A stretch of DNA of 64,000 nt, from positions 62,001-126,000 of the forward strand of contig VZSF01006829.1 of the NCBI GenBank assembly GCA_013398295.1, written 5' to 3'. The notes below the pieces were generated by a model. The model searched no databases. It had not been told where the DNA came from and saw only the letters and a program-made list of their open reading frames with translations. Source of the DNA: Chionis minor (taxonomy: Eukaryota > Chordata > Aves > Charadriiformes > Chionididae). Of the stretch, positions 34,501 through 46,000 are shown piece by piece (position 1 is the stretch's first letter; the number at the start of each line of letters is the position of its first letter). The translations under genes and the position numbers were made by a program.

Positions 34501-37500
34501 AGAAGCAAAAATGTAAGGGTTGGGTCCTGTAATTATAGTATTACAGGACCTGTCTACTATTGCCTTTTAATTTCAGCTTGTAATATAAAGTATTTTTGGT
34601 TAGAATGAAGATAACACTGACCAAAGTCTAATGAAACCCAATTTTTAAATCATTTGCATTGCTTTAAGTTGTCTTGCAATGTTCCACAGTGCTATTTTAT
34701 CAGTTCTAGTCAATAAATATCACATTGGTGTGCAAATCTTTTCATTTGAACTTGAGGTTATTAAATTATACTCTTGCATTGAATTTCAGCAATTGCATTA
34801 TTGCCATTCACCTAAGGAGATGACAATCTTGCTTCCTCAAAGGATGTTGGGCTTTTTGTTTCTTTAAGAAGATGTAAGTAGCATTGAAGTAAAGTCTAGT
34901 GGAGGGTTGTGTGATTTTTTTTAATTTTTTTTTTTTTTTTAGCAAACAGTTAAGCAGTGCTTCTGTGAGTTGCTTGTGAAATTCCAGGAAGTCTCAATTT
35001 AAAGTGCAAATATTTCTCTAGGCAATTGAACTACACAGCCTTAAGCTGCAATAAAACACCTGTACAGTGTTGTGGAAAAAAAAAAAAATCACAAAAGCTT
35101 TATAGCAAAACTTGTAACTCTGTGAGCAGGCGTAAGCCAAGAAAATGGTTGAGACTGCAGCAGAAACCTGCTTTCCCACGAAATAAAATCCAGGGATGTA
35201 GCCACTGTAATTGTGCAATAAATTATCATAAATGTGATGTCATAGTCTCTGCAACTTTCTGAAGGGGTAGTCTGATTTTGAAATCAACCGAGTAGTGAAT
35301 AACAAGCCTCTGAATTGGCCTAGACAGCAGCAGACACGTCTGCATAATTTGGGGAAAGCAGTCATCTCCTTAGAGAATTAAACTATTTCAAAATAGAAGT
35401 TGTTGACTCAATGTGTTAATCTTGGCTTTTCATGAAGAAGTGGTGCAGCGTCTCACACTGATTAATTTTTTTAAATTTTTTTTTTAACAAATCCCTAAGC
35501 TAGCAGCTACATGGGTAAAAAGAGGCCTATTAAAAGAAATTAATGGTTCCTCTGAAATGCAGTTATTACAACAGCAACTTTTTTATCTATGGAAAAAGAT
35601 CCCCTGATGCAGATGCGATTGCAGGATTGTAGCTTTTGATTTACCAGGATAATTTCACACGCTTGCCCAAGGGTGTATTCTGAAGATAAGCAGAACCCAA
35701 CCAATCTTTAAGGTTTCAGTAGTATAATTCAGAAACTTTTTTTCGGGTAATTATTGTATGTGATAACAAGGACATATTGCTTGAACCCTAGCTGTGTTAG
35801 TCATTTATTTTCTTTAGGTAAAAAGAAAAAATGAGAGTCCTCTTAAGTTTGTTACAATTCTGGATTAAAAATTTGGTATTGTTAATGAAATGATTTGAAA
35901 GAACACACTGAACTTGCATTGTGTGGTTAAACTTACCTTAGTGTCCAAATAAGTATATATTCTAGGTATAATAAAGCACAATGTGTATTTTTCAGCTTCT
36001 ACCATAACCTCTTGGTGTGTATATGGTAATTAAAACAATTTAAATCGCTTAGAAATTAGAGACGTGCCAACAAAAGGATATCTCTCTGCCTTCCTAGTAG
36101 GAAAATCTTCACACCCATCCCTGTATCCTTCAGGCGAAACCCTGGGTAAATAAATAAGCCTTGCAGGATGCCCAGAAGGTCATCTGTGAGAGGGAGGCGG
36201 GAGCAAAATTCAGAGCCAAGAGCCTTCCCAGAAAACTATCTACTGGTACATCTCCATGTTTGGGAAGCCTTGGCTTCTGCCTGGTTTAGTCTTTCCTCAT
36301 GACTTTTGCAGAGGCTGACAGGTGACCTTTTCCAAGCTGATTCTCGTGTCAATAGTTCGTTCATTCTTTATATTTTTTCCCCTTTCATCTGTATTCACTT
36401 TAGAAACAATCAATAATTCTTTGCTTGAGCGCTTGTATTTAGCCTTGTGACACTGCACCCTGCTACTCTGGTAACTTGATTCATGTCTCTACTGAAAGGT
36501 AGTAGCCTCTTCTTTTTTTTTTTTAAATTTTTTTTCTTTTCATTTTGATCTTACTTTCCCTTGGGGATCTGCAGCTTCTGTGTTAGCTTGTATCACTTCA
36601 TCTTTGCTCTTTCTTGCCATTGACCTGTCCATGGATGACTTCCCATGTTCATTTTATGTAAGCTTTACATCAGTGGCACGTGATTCAGTCGCTCCGCTCC
36701 TAAATGCTGCCTCTTCTCCTCTGACTTGCCTTCTGTATACTGCTATTATTAATGCTGCGCTACCAAATGAAGTGGGTCTGTTTTCTTGGAAGTTGTCTTT
36801 GCAGTCGGCATTATCTGTTCCTTTAAAATACACCCACATTTTCTTAAAGATCAAGTCTTTTGAGCGCTAGAGTTGCCTGTTCCAGGAACACGCAGATGAC
36901 ACGGCCCACGTCTGCCATTGGGTGGGCATGTAGACTTTTTCTAGACAGAAACAACTATAGCTGGTGTCATGGTTTTTTGTCAGCTGGTCGTATTGTATAT
37001 CTTTAAATGCAACATCTATTTTCTTCATAAATTCGTGAAATTTGGACTACTTGACGGGTGTATCTCTACAGAGATTTATATCTTTATTTTTTCCGTTTGC
37101 TCTAACGGATTTATCTCTCTGTTTTTAAACTGTGCTGAATTTGGGGTGAACTGATTAAACTCTTCTCTGAACTGTTAGAACTTGAGTATTTTTTCCATTT
37201 GGTTCTTAAGTTTAATTTCTTCTATTACGTGTACAGAGAACCTGTAGGTTACTCTATTCACTTGTGTATTTTTGTGAAGTGCTCCTATGTCTAGAAGGGT
37301 GAGGTTTGGTTTTGGACAAGAAGGATGTTAGCATTGAATATACTTGTTACTCTGGGCATGTTATTTTTTGACATGTTGTTATTTGTCATGTTTAAAAATT
37401 ACAATTCGAATTCCCCTCCTCCCCCCCAACCATTCTAAATAGGCATGAAAGCCTTATAGAGTAAAGTAACTGAAATGACTATTTTCCCCATTTTTCTTCA

Positions 37501-38506
37501 GTCTTTCTGAGATTGTACATTACCAAGGGAAGGAAATGCAGATGATGTTTTCAGGAGAGTTTTCCCTGAAAACCAGTCCTATCTTTGGAAAGCATGAAGT
37601 GGGCTTTAAACATAATTGCTGTTTTTCAGTCTAATTTGGGTAGAGTGAGAGATTCCTTTGTAGCAAAGACTTTGCCTATATGGAGATCCATTGAGGCTGA
37701 AATAGCTTGAATTTGTGCATAGAAACAATTGACAGAATACAGACTGGAAAGCATGGGAATTATCTGCGCTCTGTTAGGAGCACTGCCAAGATAAGCTGCT
37801 GTCTTCTGTATCAGCTGTAAAGTTTCTTTGTGGTCATCCTTCAGTAAAGCCCCAAATAGCATACATGATTCAAATTCCATTGAGATATAAAAGCAAACAC
37901 AAATATGAAAGCTGACCCCTGAAAGAATGCCATTTTAACTATAAAGCCGAGCTTTACTTCGTTTGATGATCTCACTGCACCAATAATAAAATAAATATAT
38001 ATAAAAAAACCAAACCCAAACCACAACCCAAAAACCCGAAGCCAGCAGAATCCACCACATGCATTCCCTCATGTGAAGGGGGGTAAAAAGCTTTGGAGTC
38101 TTTGAGTGCTTCCCACAGCATCAGTCTTGTCTTCCCTGGACTGATCCTGTGTCAGGCACTCTTCTCCCACCCTGTGTCAGGCAAGTCTGAAGGGATTTGG
38201 AGCTGGGAGATACCTTTACAGTGGCAACATAACTACTGGGGCTACTGTTTTCTGTTCTCATGGGTCTTTAAAAATGCCCTGGAGATGATGTGTGACAAAA
38301 GAGGGGTACTTTGCACAGGAGGGAGTCTCTGTATCCCAAGTGCCATGGTGCAATCCGAGCCTGGTGCTGTCCAAGAGGAAGCAGTTGCGTGGGCCACCTC
38401 ACTGCGTTCCTGCACCCTCCGACATAGTTCAAGGTACCAAAGGCTGCTGCTGATTGAGGTTAAACTGGTCAGCCTGTGTGGTTGAGTTGTGCAGTGACTG
38501 TGCTTC
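31510..38506. other. intron 1 unique DNA, no exon recognised
   Basis: No recognisable exon or transposon. It includes T-rich tracts (34914-34940, 35466-35486, 36511-36538) and an A/C-rich tract at 38003-38039. Open frames are short. Confidence 0.55.
38003..38039. repeat. A/C-rich low-complexity tract
   Basis: An AAACC/AAACCC pattern, preceded by an AT-rich stretch. It is a simple repeat with no coding content. Confidence 0.85.
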
Positions 38507-39020
38507 GCAGAATCATGGAATGCTTATAGTTGGAAGGGACCTTAAAGGTCATCTAGTTCCAGCCCCCGTGCCGTGGGCAGTGACACCTCCCACTAGACCT
38601 GGTTGCTGAAAACCCCATCCAACCTGGCCTTGAACACCACCAGGAATGGGGCATCCACAGCTTCCCTGGGCAACCTGTTCCAGTGTCTCACCACCCGCAG
38701 AGTGAAAAATTTTTTCCTGATATCTAATCTAAACCTCCCCTCTTCCTGTTTGAAGCCATTGCCTCTCATCCTATCACTACATACTGTTGTAAAAAGTCCC
38801 TCTCCAGCTTTCCTGTAGGCTGCTTTCAGGTACCGGAAAGGGCTCTGAGGTCTCCCTGGAGCCTTCTCTTCTCCAGGCTGAACAACCCCAACTCTCCCCG
38901 CTTGTCCTCGTAGCAGAGATGCTCTAACCTTCTGATCATTTTTGTGGCCCTCCTCCTGACCTGCTCCAACAGGTCCATGTCCTTATGTTGTGAGCTCCAG
39001 AGCTGGACGTTCCAGTGCCT
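38507..39020 (-). mobile_element. CR1 LINE 3' fragment with end of ORF2
   Basis: The plus strand starts with AGAATCATGGAATGC and continues through TTGGAAGGGACCTTAAAGG and GGGCAACCTGTTCCAGTG. On the minus strand the upper part encodes a recognisable CR1 ORF2 C-terminal stretch ([15 protein letters not shown], then [15 protein letters not shown]) before the frame leaves the family. The copy is about 510 bp, 5'-truncated and defective. The minus-strand frame 38826-39116 includes this piece plus unrelated 5' residues. Confidence 0.95.
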
Positions 39021-40882
39021 GGGGAGGGAAAAGAGAGACCTGTCTGCATGTCGATGTGAACGTAAGCTGGAGGTGGTCCCAAGCCGTTTGTGCGCTCCTG
39101 CAATCATCTGCCGCATCTCTCCATGCGAGGTGTTCCTGGAACGGCAGGGATGGACAAGATGATTTTTCTGATCTCGCTAACCTCCAGTGCTCTTAATGGG
39201 AATAACTGGAAATGAAGAGGCTACTCAGGTGTAATGAGGTTTAACTAATGTAACCAATGTTTCAACTTGTTCTACTGCATGTTTGCTCTGAGGCTTGTTT
39301 ACGTATTGTATAAGCCGAACTCGCCTGTCTTGTTCGGTGAGTGTGGTTAAAGTCTGCAGAGCTAAGTGAACGTACTGTAATATCTTACATAGCATTAACA
39401 AAATATGCCCCTGTGGTATGACACATTAATGGCATATGAAATCTATATGCTTTTGAGACACACCTCAAAATGGTGATATCACTTTTTTGCAGATTGTGGG
39501 AAATCGGTCATACTCAAAAAATACCGTAACCATCCTGAGGTGTTTAAAAAAAAAATTCCATCAAAGGTGGGGGAGGGCAGGGGCCTGAGTTACTAAAGAA
39601 GGTAAATTGAAGTTGAAGAGATTCTTATTGATGGTCTCTGCGCTTGTTCTGAAATGGACTGAAAATGTTTGTGTTGATGGACAGTTTGTATCAAGCAAGG
39701 TGATTTTTTTTTTAAAAAACCCCCCCCCCCCCTTCCCCAGGCTGACTGCCTTCTTTGTCTTTTAGCGAGTTTTTGGAGTTCATCGTAGGAATATTTTTGG
39801 TATTTCACAGAATATAGCTGCTATGAATAACTTCTTCCACTGAGGAGATTTAGTGTGAAAACAATGTAATAGTTATTCAGCGTAGCACTTTCAGTGATAA
39901 GGAAAATTGTTAATTACTTTTTGTTTTCCTCTTAGACTAAGTGTAATGGGTTAATACAAAGCAAAATTTAGTAAAGAATTTTTCAAGTAATCCAATTAAT
40001 CAGAACTACTCTAAGTTGACTGGTATTCTGTTAAACAGAATAACGTGAAATAAGTCTGGTTTTGAACCAAGTTCAGCAGATAATATGTATTTTGCCAGCT
40101 TTGTTCATGAGAACTGCTTCAGCTATAGAATCTGGTCTGTTGTAAAAGGGGTTTTTAATGCTTAGAATTGCTTTTTCTTGTCTCTTTTGAATACTGGCAT
40201 GTAATATCTGTGTGTCTCTAAGAACCTGAGGTGTCTCAAATTAAAAACGTTAAAGTTTTCAACAAATGTCATATCAGAACTGCTATTTAAATGAGTTTGA
40301 CTATTTAATTATAACCCACTGATTTAATGACCTCTGTAGAAAACTGTTTTGATAAAATAGAAATATTTAAATTATTTCTGTCACAGCAAAAAAACCCCTA
40401 GTTATTTTAATTTTAACACGAAAACAATAATGAAATTTCTTTATAAGACTAAAAATACAGCTTTGCTGAAACAAAACATTTCTGGATTAATTTTTTTCTT
40501 CTGTTTGCCCCTCTGTCCCAAAAGGTTGAAAGGAAACGTAGATTCATAATTGTGGGGTTTCCTGATAGCCTTCCTAATAGGCATGTCATGGTTTGCTTAG
40601 GCTAGATTGCCCAGAGTTTATAGGTGTAACTTAAAGTAGAGATAATAAGCATATACTCATGTATAGCTTACTTTATGGCTTGTATCTCAAATTTTTCATG
40701 TGGCTATCTGATCTTAATCTGTGTTACTGGAAGAAGGTTTGTGCAAAATGCTGGCTTTTGTAACAGGAAAGGCTGTGACCCATAGTGATTTTTATCTGGA
40801 AATAGTGGCTAGAAGGGAAGATGTTCCCCTGTTTGAAACTTCCTAGTAGTTTGGTGGTTTTTTTTATTATTTCCATTTCCAG
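39021..40882. other. intron 1 unique DNA, no exon recognised
   Basis: Mostly AT-rich, with no recognisable exon. It contains the T9/A6/C13 homopolymer junction at about 39703-39732. A pyrimidine-rich stretch at 40855-40880 leads into the candidate exon that follows. Confidence 0.55.
39703..39732. repeat. adjacent T, A and C homopolymers (C13)
   Basis: T runs, then AAAAAA, then 13 C ending at 39732. This is a hard-to-sequence stretch and a likely place for length errors. Confidence 0.9.
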
Positions 40883-41032
40883 TCCAACTGTTTCGAGTGT
40901 CATGTAAGAAAACCCTGGTCAGACTACACTGATGCTTGCCCAGTGTGTGGGTACCATAGTGACGAAAATGCGGCTTTCCCCTGGGATCCAGAGGGTGATG
41001 GTGAAGCCAACAAGGGGCTTGGAGCACTGTGA
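40883..41032 (+). other. candidate cryptic exon, CxxC...CxxC open frame
   Basis: A pyrimidine-rich tract (TTTTTTTTATTATTTCCATT, then TCCAG) forms a good 3' splice site ending at 40882. The next 49 codons are open to TGA at 41030-41032. The peptide begins SNCFECHVRKPW and continues DACPVCGYHSDEN, giving two CxxC pairs 13 residues apart, like a small zinc ribbon, then an acidic tail. Spliced to phase-0 GAB1 exon 1 it would be in frame. Internal donors (GTAAGA at 40904, GTGAAG at 41001) would give shorter exons. The frame has a stop at 40847 and no ATG, so it cannot stand alone. I recognise no family and see no AATAAA just downstream. A chance ORF is the main alternative. Confidence 0.22.
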
Positions 41033-41950
41033 AGATGCTAGACTTCATGCTTCTTTATTGCACTGTCTGACATCTCTGTGTGTCTTGGATGGAGAAAGCT
41101 ACAGGCAGAAGTTCAGCCTTGAAGTAAAGGAGGCTGTGACTGGTAGACTTTTCTCTGGAGTAGAATAGGTTTGGTCATCTAGCAAACTGGAGGTCCTAGA
41201 CGAATTCCTTGCTGCTCTTAAATTGAGAAGACATGGAGAAGAATTGAATAATGTGAGCTGAATGCACTATGGGTGATTGGGTGGCCTTGTATATTTACAT
41301 TTGACTTATTATAGTATAGTCATTCTTCTTCGTCTTCTAAAATTAGCAAAGCACAGCACAATTATAATACTTTCATGCTTCAGCATAAGCTTTGCATTTC
41401 ATTAGTTCATTGGTTCTTATTTATGCTACGTCAGTTCAGGAAGAAAAAATGTTAAACTGGAATAACTTGTTTTGAAAGTTCAGTACAAGTGTGTGTTTTC
41501 TTCATCTCTAATTTTAAATCTCCCACCTCTTCTCTTAATGTGAAAGTCTGTTTGCTTCGTCCCCTATGCTAAGTTGTAGACTTCACCACGAAGCAGCATC
41601 AAAGCAGTTTATTTGCTTTCAAATACATGTACGTATTTGATTAGAACTTTTTAGTTGACACCCCGCTAAATCCTCCCTTTTTTTTTTTCTCCCCCTCCTC
41701 CCCCACGCAAATATTTTTAGGGCAAGATTTACAGGTAAAAATAGTAACAAATCAGAGGCACCTTGCTTTAGCTTAGCTATGCTTTTCATTCAACACGGGT
41801 GTTTGCGCATCTCTGCAAGATGCGGTGGCGTTTGCCACCAAAGGGGCTGATGCCAGTGCTGGGAACAGCTGCTGGCCAACCGGCAGCTTCTTGCCGGTGA
41901 TAGAAGTTGTGGCCTTCAGTGACGGTGAAGTGCAGGGGTTTCTGACTGCT

Positions 41951-42295
41951 TTGAGGGGAAACCTTATCACTCTCTACAACTACCTGAAAGGAGGTTGTAG
42001 CGAGGTGGGGATCAGTCTCTTCTCCCAAGTAACAAGCAATAGGACAAGAGGAAATGGCCTCAAGTTGTGCCAGGGGAGGTTTAGGTTGGATATTGGGAAA
42101 AACTTCTTTACAGAAAGGGTAATCAAGCATTGGAACAGGCTGCCCAGGGAAGTGCTGGAATCACCATCCGTGGGGGTATTTAAAAGACAGGTAGACATGG
42201 TGCTGAGGGACATGGTTTAGGGGTGGTTTTGGCAGTGTATGTTTATGGTTGGACTCGATCTTGAAGGTCTCTTCCAACCCAAGTGATTCTATGAT
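41951..42295 (+). mobile_element. CR1 LINE 3' fragment
   Basis: Sense-strand CR1: GAGGGGAAACCTTATCAC, then GGAACAGGCTGCCCAGGGAA, then GGTTGGACTCGATCTTGAAG, ending CCAAGTGATTCTATGAT. About 345 bp, covering the ORF2 end and the 3'UTR. The 131-codon frame 41825-42220 reads partly through it and is not a host gene. Confidence 0.95.
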
Positions 42296-42337
42296 AGCTG
42301 GTCAGCAATCTGAGAACAGGTCTTCTTGAACAAACTT

Positions 42338-42556
42338 GAACATAGGCAGTTCCATCTCAACACAGGAGGAACTTCTTACTTTGTGGGTGGCAGAGCGCTT
42401 GGAACAGGCTGCCCAGGGAGTCTCCACACGTGGAGACATTCAAAACCCGCCTGGACACCATCCTGTGCAACCTGCTGTAGGTGACTCTGCTCTGGTAGAG
42501 GGGTTGGACTTGGATGATCTCCAGAGGTCCCTTCCAACCCCAGTGATTCTGTGATT
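42338..42556 (+). mobile_element. second CR1 LINE 3' fragment in tandem
   Basis: Starts 42 bp after the previous copy and has the same orientation: GGCAGTTCCATCTCAACAC, then GGAACAGGCTGCCCAGGGAG, then GATCTCCAGAGGTCCCTTCC, ending AGTGATTCTGTGATT. It differs from its neighbour in the body and tail, so it looks like a separate CR1 insertion of another subfamily rather than a duplication. Confidence 0.93.
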
Positions 42557-43030
42557 CCTCTCCCTATACCCTGTTCAGCGTAGGGCTGAAGGCTGCTCCC
42601 TGCTCCTCCCTCCCCAGCTAAGGTCTCTGTGGGGTCCTGTCTTCCCCTGGTTTTCACCTTCCGAGGAGACTGCCACACAGCTACTGAGTGCGGCCGATGA
42701 TCGGGAGCCCCCCGGCTGTGCCTGCCCACCTGATTTGGGCTGGCACCACCGTTTTGCTTGTGTATCTTGTTGTGTCTCTCCCATCTGGGCTGGACTTGAG
42801 CACCGCTGGTGGGAACGGCGGGCGCGGAAGATGCCCGTGTTCCTATGGGAAGGCAGGCGGTGGTGTTTATCTTCCTTGAACACCACTTTAAAGGTAGCCG
42901 GCGAGGAATGCACGCTCTTTCAAGATCACAGTCTTGTCGTATTTTTATGGATACTTTGAAAGGCAAAAGAGCGTTCAACTGGGTTAGCGGGCAAATAAAT
43001 GTGTGTGGCCCTGGGGCCTCGTGTGCTGTT
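42557..43030. other. GC-richer intronic segment
   Basis: Directly after the CR1 pair the DNA is clearly richer in GC and CpG than the rest of the intron (GCGGCCGATGATCGGG, AACGGCGGGCGCGG). It carries overlapping open frames on both strands, including a 200-codon minus-strand frame (42376-42978) whose end falls in CR1. I recognise no protein. It could be an intronic CpG-rich regulatory element or a GC-rich transposon remnant. Confidence 0.35.
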
Positions 43031-46000
43031 TGAGGGTTGTGCTAACGTACCTTTCCGACAAAACCAGAAGGATGAGATAGTCAGTAGTCACATTTTTCTT
43101 CCTTCTGTGACTTGTTGCAGAGACTGGAGTGAAAAATGAAACACTTGCCCTTCAAACCACTCTCCAGAGTGCAGACACGTACTTCATCTTGGTATCTTTC
43201 CTTGCAGTTGATGTTAATGGAAGTAACCTTTTTTTGCCACACATTTTTCTTGTTCGCAGGCTTCTATGTGACCTTGTAGTGAAGTCATAAAAGCTTGAAT
43301 CTTTGCTATCGCAATCCTTGCCATAGCAACATGCGTCATAGCCGTATAATTATTTATTTAATGGGTTTAATTATGAAAACTGGGAAAGGCACTTATGAAA
43401 ACTGGATCAGGTAGCAAAAAAAAAAAAAAGCACTAGTTTTAAAGTACAAAAAACCCCCCCAGACAACACTTTCGTAGTAACCTGAGACAGGAATAAGTTA
43501 AGTTTTGGAACTTTTGTTTTAAACTACTTTACTTTCTTCCCTGTCTGCCTTTTCTCTCTTTTTAATTTTTTTTTTGTCCACTGTGCAAGAACCGTGCAGC
43601 TGCTTCAGTGATTTCCACCACCCCCACCCCCCCTCGTTTGCAGACCTATAAATACATTTCCCTTTGTCATGTTGTTTCCTAAGAGCTTTGCTTCCAGATA
43701 ACTTTGCTATTTAAAATTTTTCATCTTGGAATTTCATACTGCAATGTAGAAAATAATTAGAAATCCTAAAAACAAATATTCTTTCTTAGTCTTTAAATTT
43801 CAGATTGTCTATAGCTTTCTCTCCTTGTCTTCAGAAATCAATTTTGGTATTGACAAGCCTTCTCGGAAGGAACTGTCTACAGGAATAAAATTTGAAGTAT
43901 TTAAGAATGTATAGACACTAGCATGCTCTAAGAGTGGAGAAACTATTTTTTTATAACCGTGAGTGCTATGCTCTGAAGGATTTCTTCATGTGTTATGATC
44001 AGGGTATACACTAAAAGTGACATGGTCTGCACCAGCTTGCAGTGGTATACTGGGGGAGTGATCTCTGATTAATAGTTGTTCCTTTTCCTTAATTCACGAG
44101 GGAAGAATGAAGTAAGACAAATAACTTCATCGGTTCCACTTCAGGCTTACTGACGTGTTGTGAATCTTTCCATTTAAATCGATAGATAGCTCAGTAGCCG
44201 TAGCAGAAAAATATCTGGACTCCTGGCAGAGATGCCGTTTCCTGTGTCTCTGCCTTCAGGCTGCACTGGAGTCTTGAATGAGACTGGGAGCAAGTGGAGT
44301 GGGAACATCAGAGCAGGTCTTGGCAGCTTAAGGTTTTATACACGGTTCTTGCTACAAGTACATTAAAGGCTGGTTGCGAAATACGACTTGGTGACAGAGC
44401 AGTGAATTGTTAATCCAGGATGGGGCTAGAATTTCAAATTCGTGAATTTTTGGCATGGAGGGAAGGGTGGGGTTTTGGAAGGAATTTCAGTAGTTGGATC
44501 GTGATATAAAATGCGAAGACTTTTAACTGAATAGCTCAAAAACTAACTTGGAAGAACTTTTCTGTTGAAGTTATTACTTGACTCAGAAGCCTTCATTAGT
44601 GAATATTCCTGCTCAGGCCTGATGCATGGAAGCAGAATTTCCTTTTTTGTTGTGTGTGTTTGGGTTTTTTGCAGTGCTGAAATGTGAAACCTTTCCTGTT
44701 GGCATGCTGGCTGACTTCACTGCTTCTTTGGTAGTCTCTTTCTCGCTGTGTAGGAAGAGGAGACATCCACTCTTCTGCTACCTGCAGAGAGCTTTGTGGG
44801 ACATAATCTTTTTTTTTCCTTGGAAAATTAATTTTTGCATTTTATTCCAGAGGTGTGATACAGGGCTGTGTATAGGACCCACAGACTGCATAACAGCATG
44901 TTGGGAGAAAAGTCTTGCAGTAATTGTTCCATCTGTTTCGTTCCTGTTGTATCTTCTCAGCTGACTGTGAAGTACTACATTTTGGAATTGCAGTGCTTAT
45001 GAGAGAGTACCTTAGTCTTGGAAGTCGTCTTGTGGCATCACTTTTCATAAAGGGAATCAGCAAAACGCCTTTTGGGTTAAAAAAAGGGGAAAAAAAAAAA
45101 AGTAGTTCTAAAAGTAGACTGTGGGCTGGTGAATGCTTGCTGGTCCAAATGCCATGTGAGTGATGGACGTACTGTTTAATGCGTGGCTGCAAACCACCCG
45201 ACGACCACTTCACTTGTCCCCTGGGCTACAATAGTGGAGCCTCAGAAGTACGGTTCTGGAGCTTTGTGGGGCTCCCAGATAGAATTGGTGGTGGTCCAAC
45301 AAAGCATACTTTTATATTCCTAATTAATCTTTACCCTGCATTGAATCTGAGCGTAAATTTAACATTCACAGTATTACTCTGTAAGTTTCTCTAGGCCTTC
45401 AAAGAAAAAGCTGCATCAAGCTAAAAGTACTAATGCAAAAGTACGTGTAAGTGTGTAAAAATTCGTAATGTGTCTCTCTCTCTGCATCTGTTTTGGCTTA
45501 AACTAATATTGTCTCCCTTAATCAAGCATCCAAAACTTGGAGGAAACCTGAAGTGGAAAGTCTTCAGTTAAAAATAACAGGAGAGCTCCTGTTTGAAATC
45601 ACTACACTGTATTGTCAAATGCGATAAGCAAGAGCTACCTGAGATCTTCCACAGCACGCTGTGGGTATGTCACTGTTACTGAGGAGCTCAGGACACCTTG
45701 TTGGTGGCTGGCTAGTATCTCTAGCACATGCTTCTCTAAAAGGTTGAACTTACCAGGGCTCAAAAATCTGTATTTGGGCCTTTGCATTTGGAAAGGCAGG
45801 TGAAGTTCTGACAGCGTCCTTTCTTCATAAGTTTTTTCTTTCTTTTCTGGAACAATGTGGTCCAGGTGGACCAGTTTGTTGTTGCTACAGGGGAATGTGT
45901 GTTCATGTGTATTTTGTCTGCAGCAGAAATGTAGCACATCTACAACGCAGCACTTCGCTGTCTCATCAAATGACATTTTATGAAAAAATGGTTTTGTAGA

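Noticed and set aside
38603..39196. Plus-strand frames of about 70 codons
   Set aside because: Antisense of CR1, same origin as those at 8.7 kb.
41825..42220. 131-codon plus-strand frame ending in VDMVLRDMV
   Set aside because: Its second half is the CR1 ORF2 tail and 3'UTR; not a host gene.
42376..42978. 200-codon minus-strand frame
   Set aside because: Overlaps the CR1 fragment at one end and a GC-rich patch at the other; open frames on both strands point to composition.
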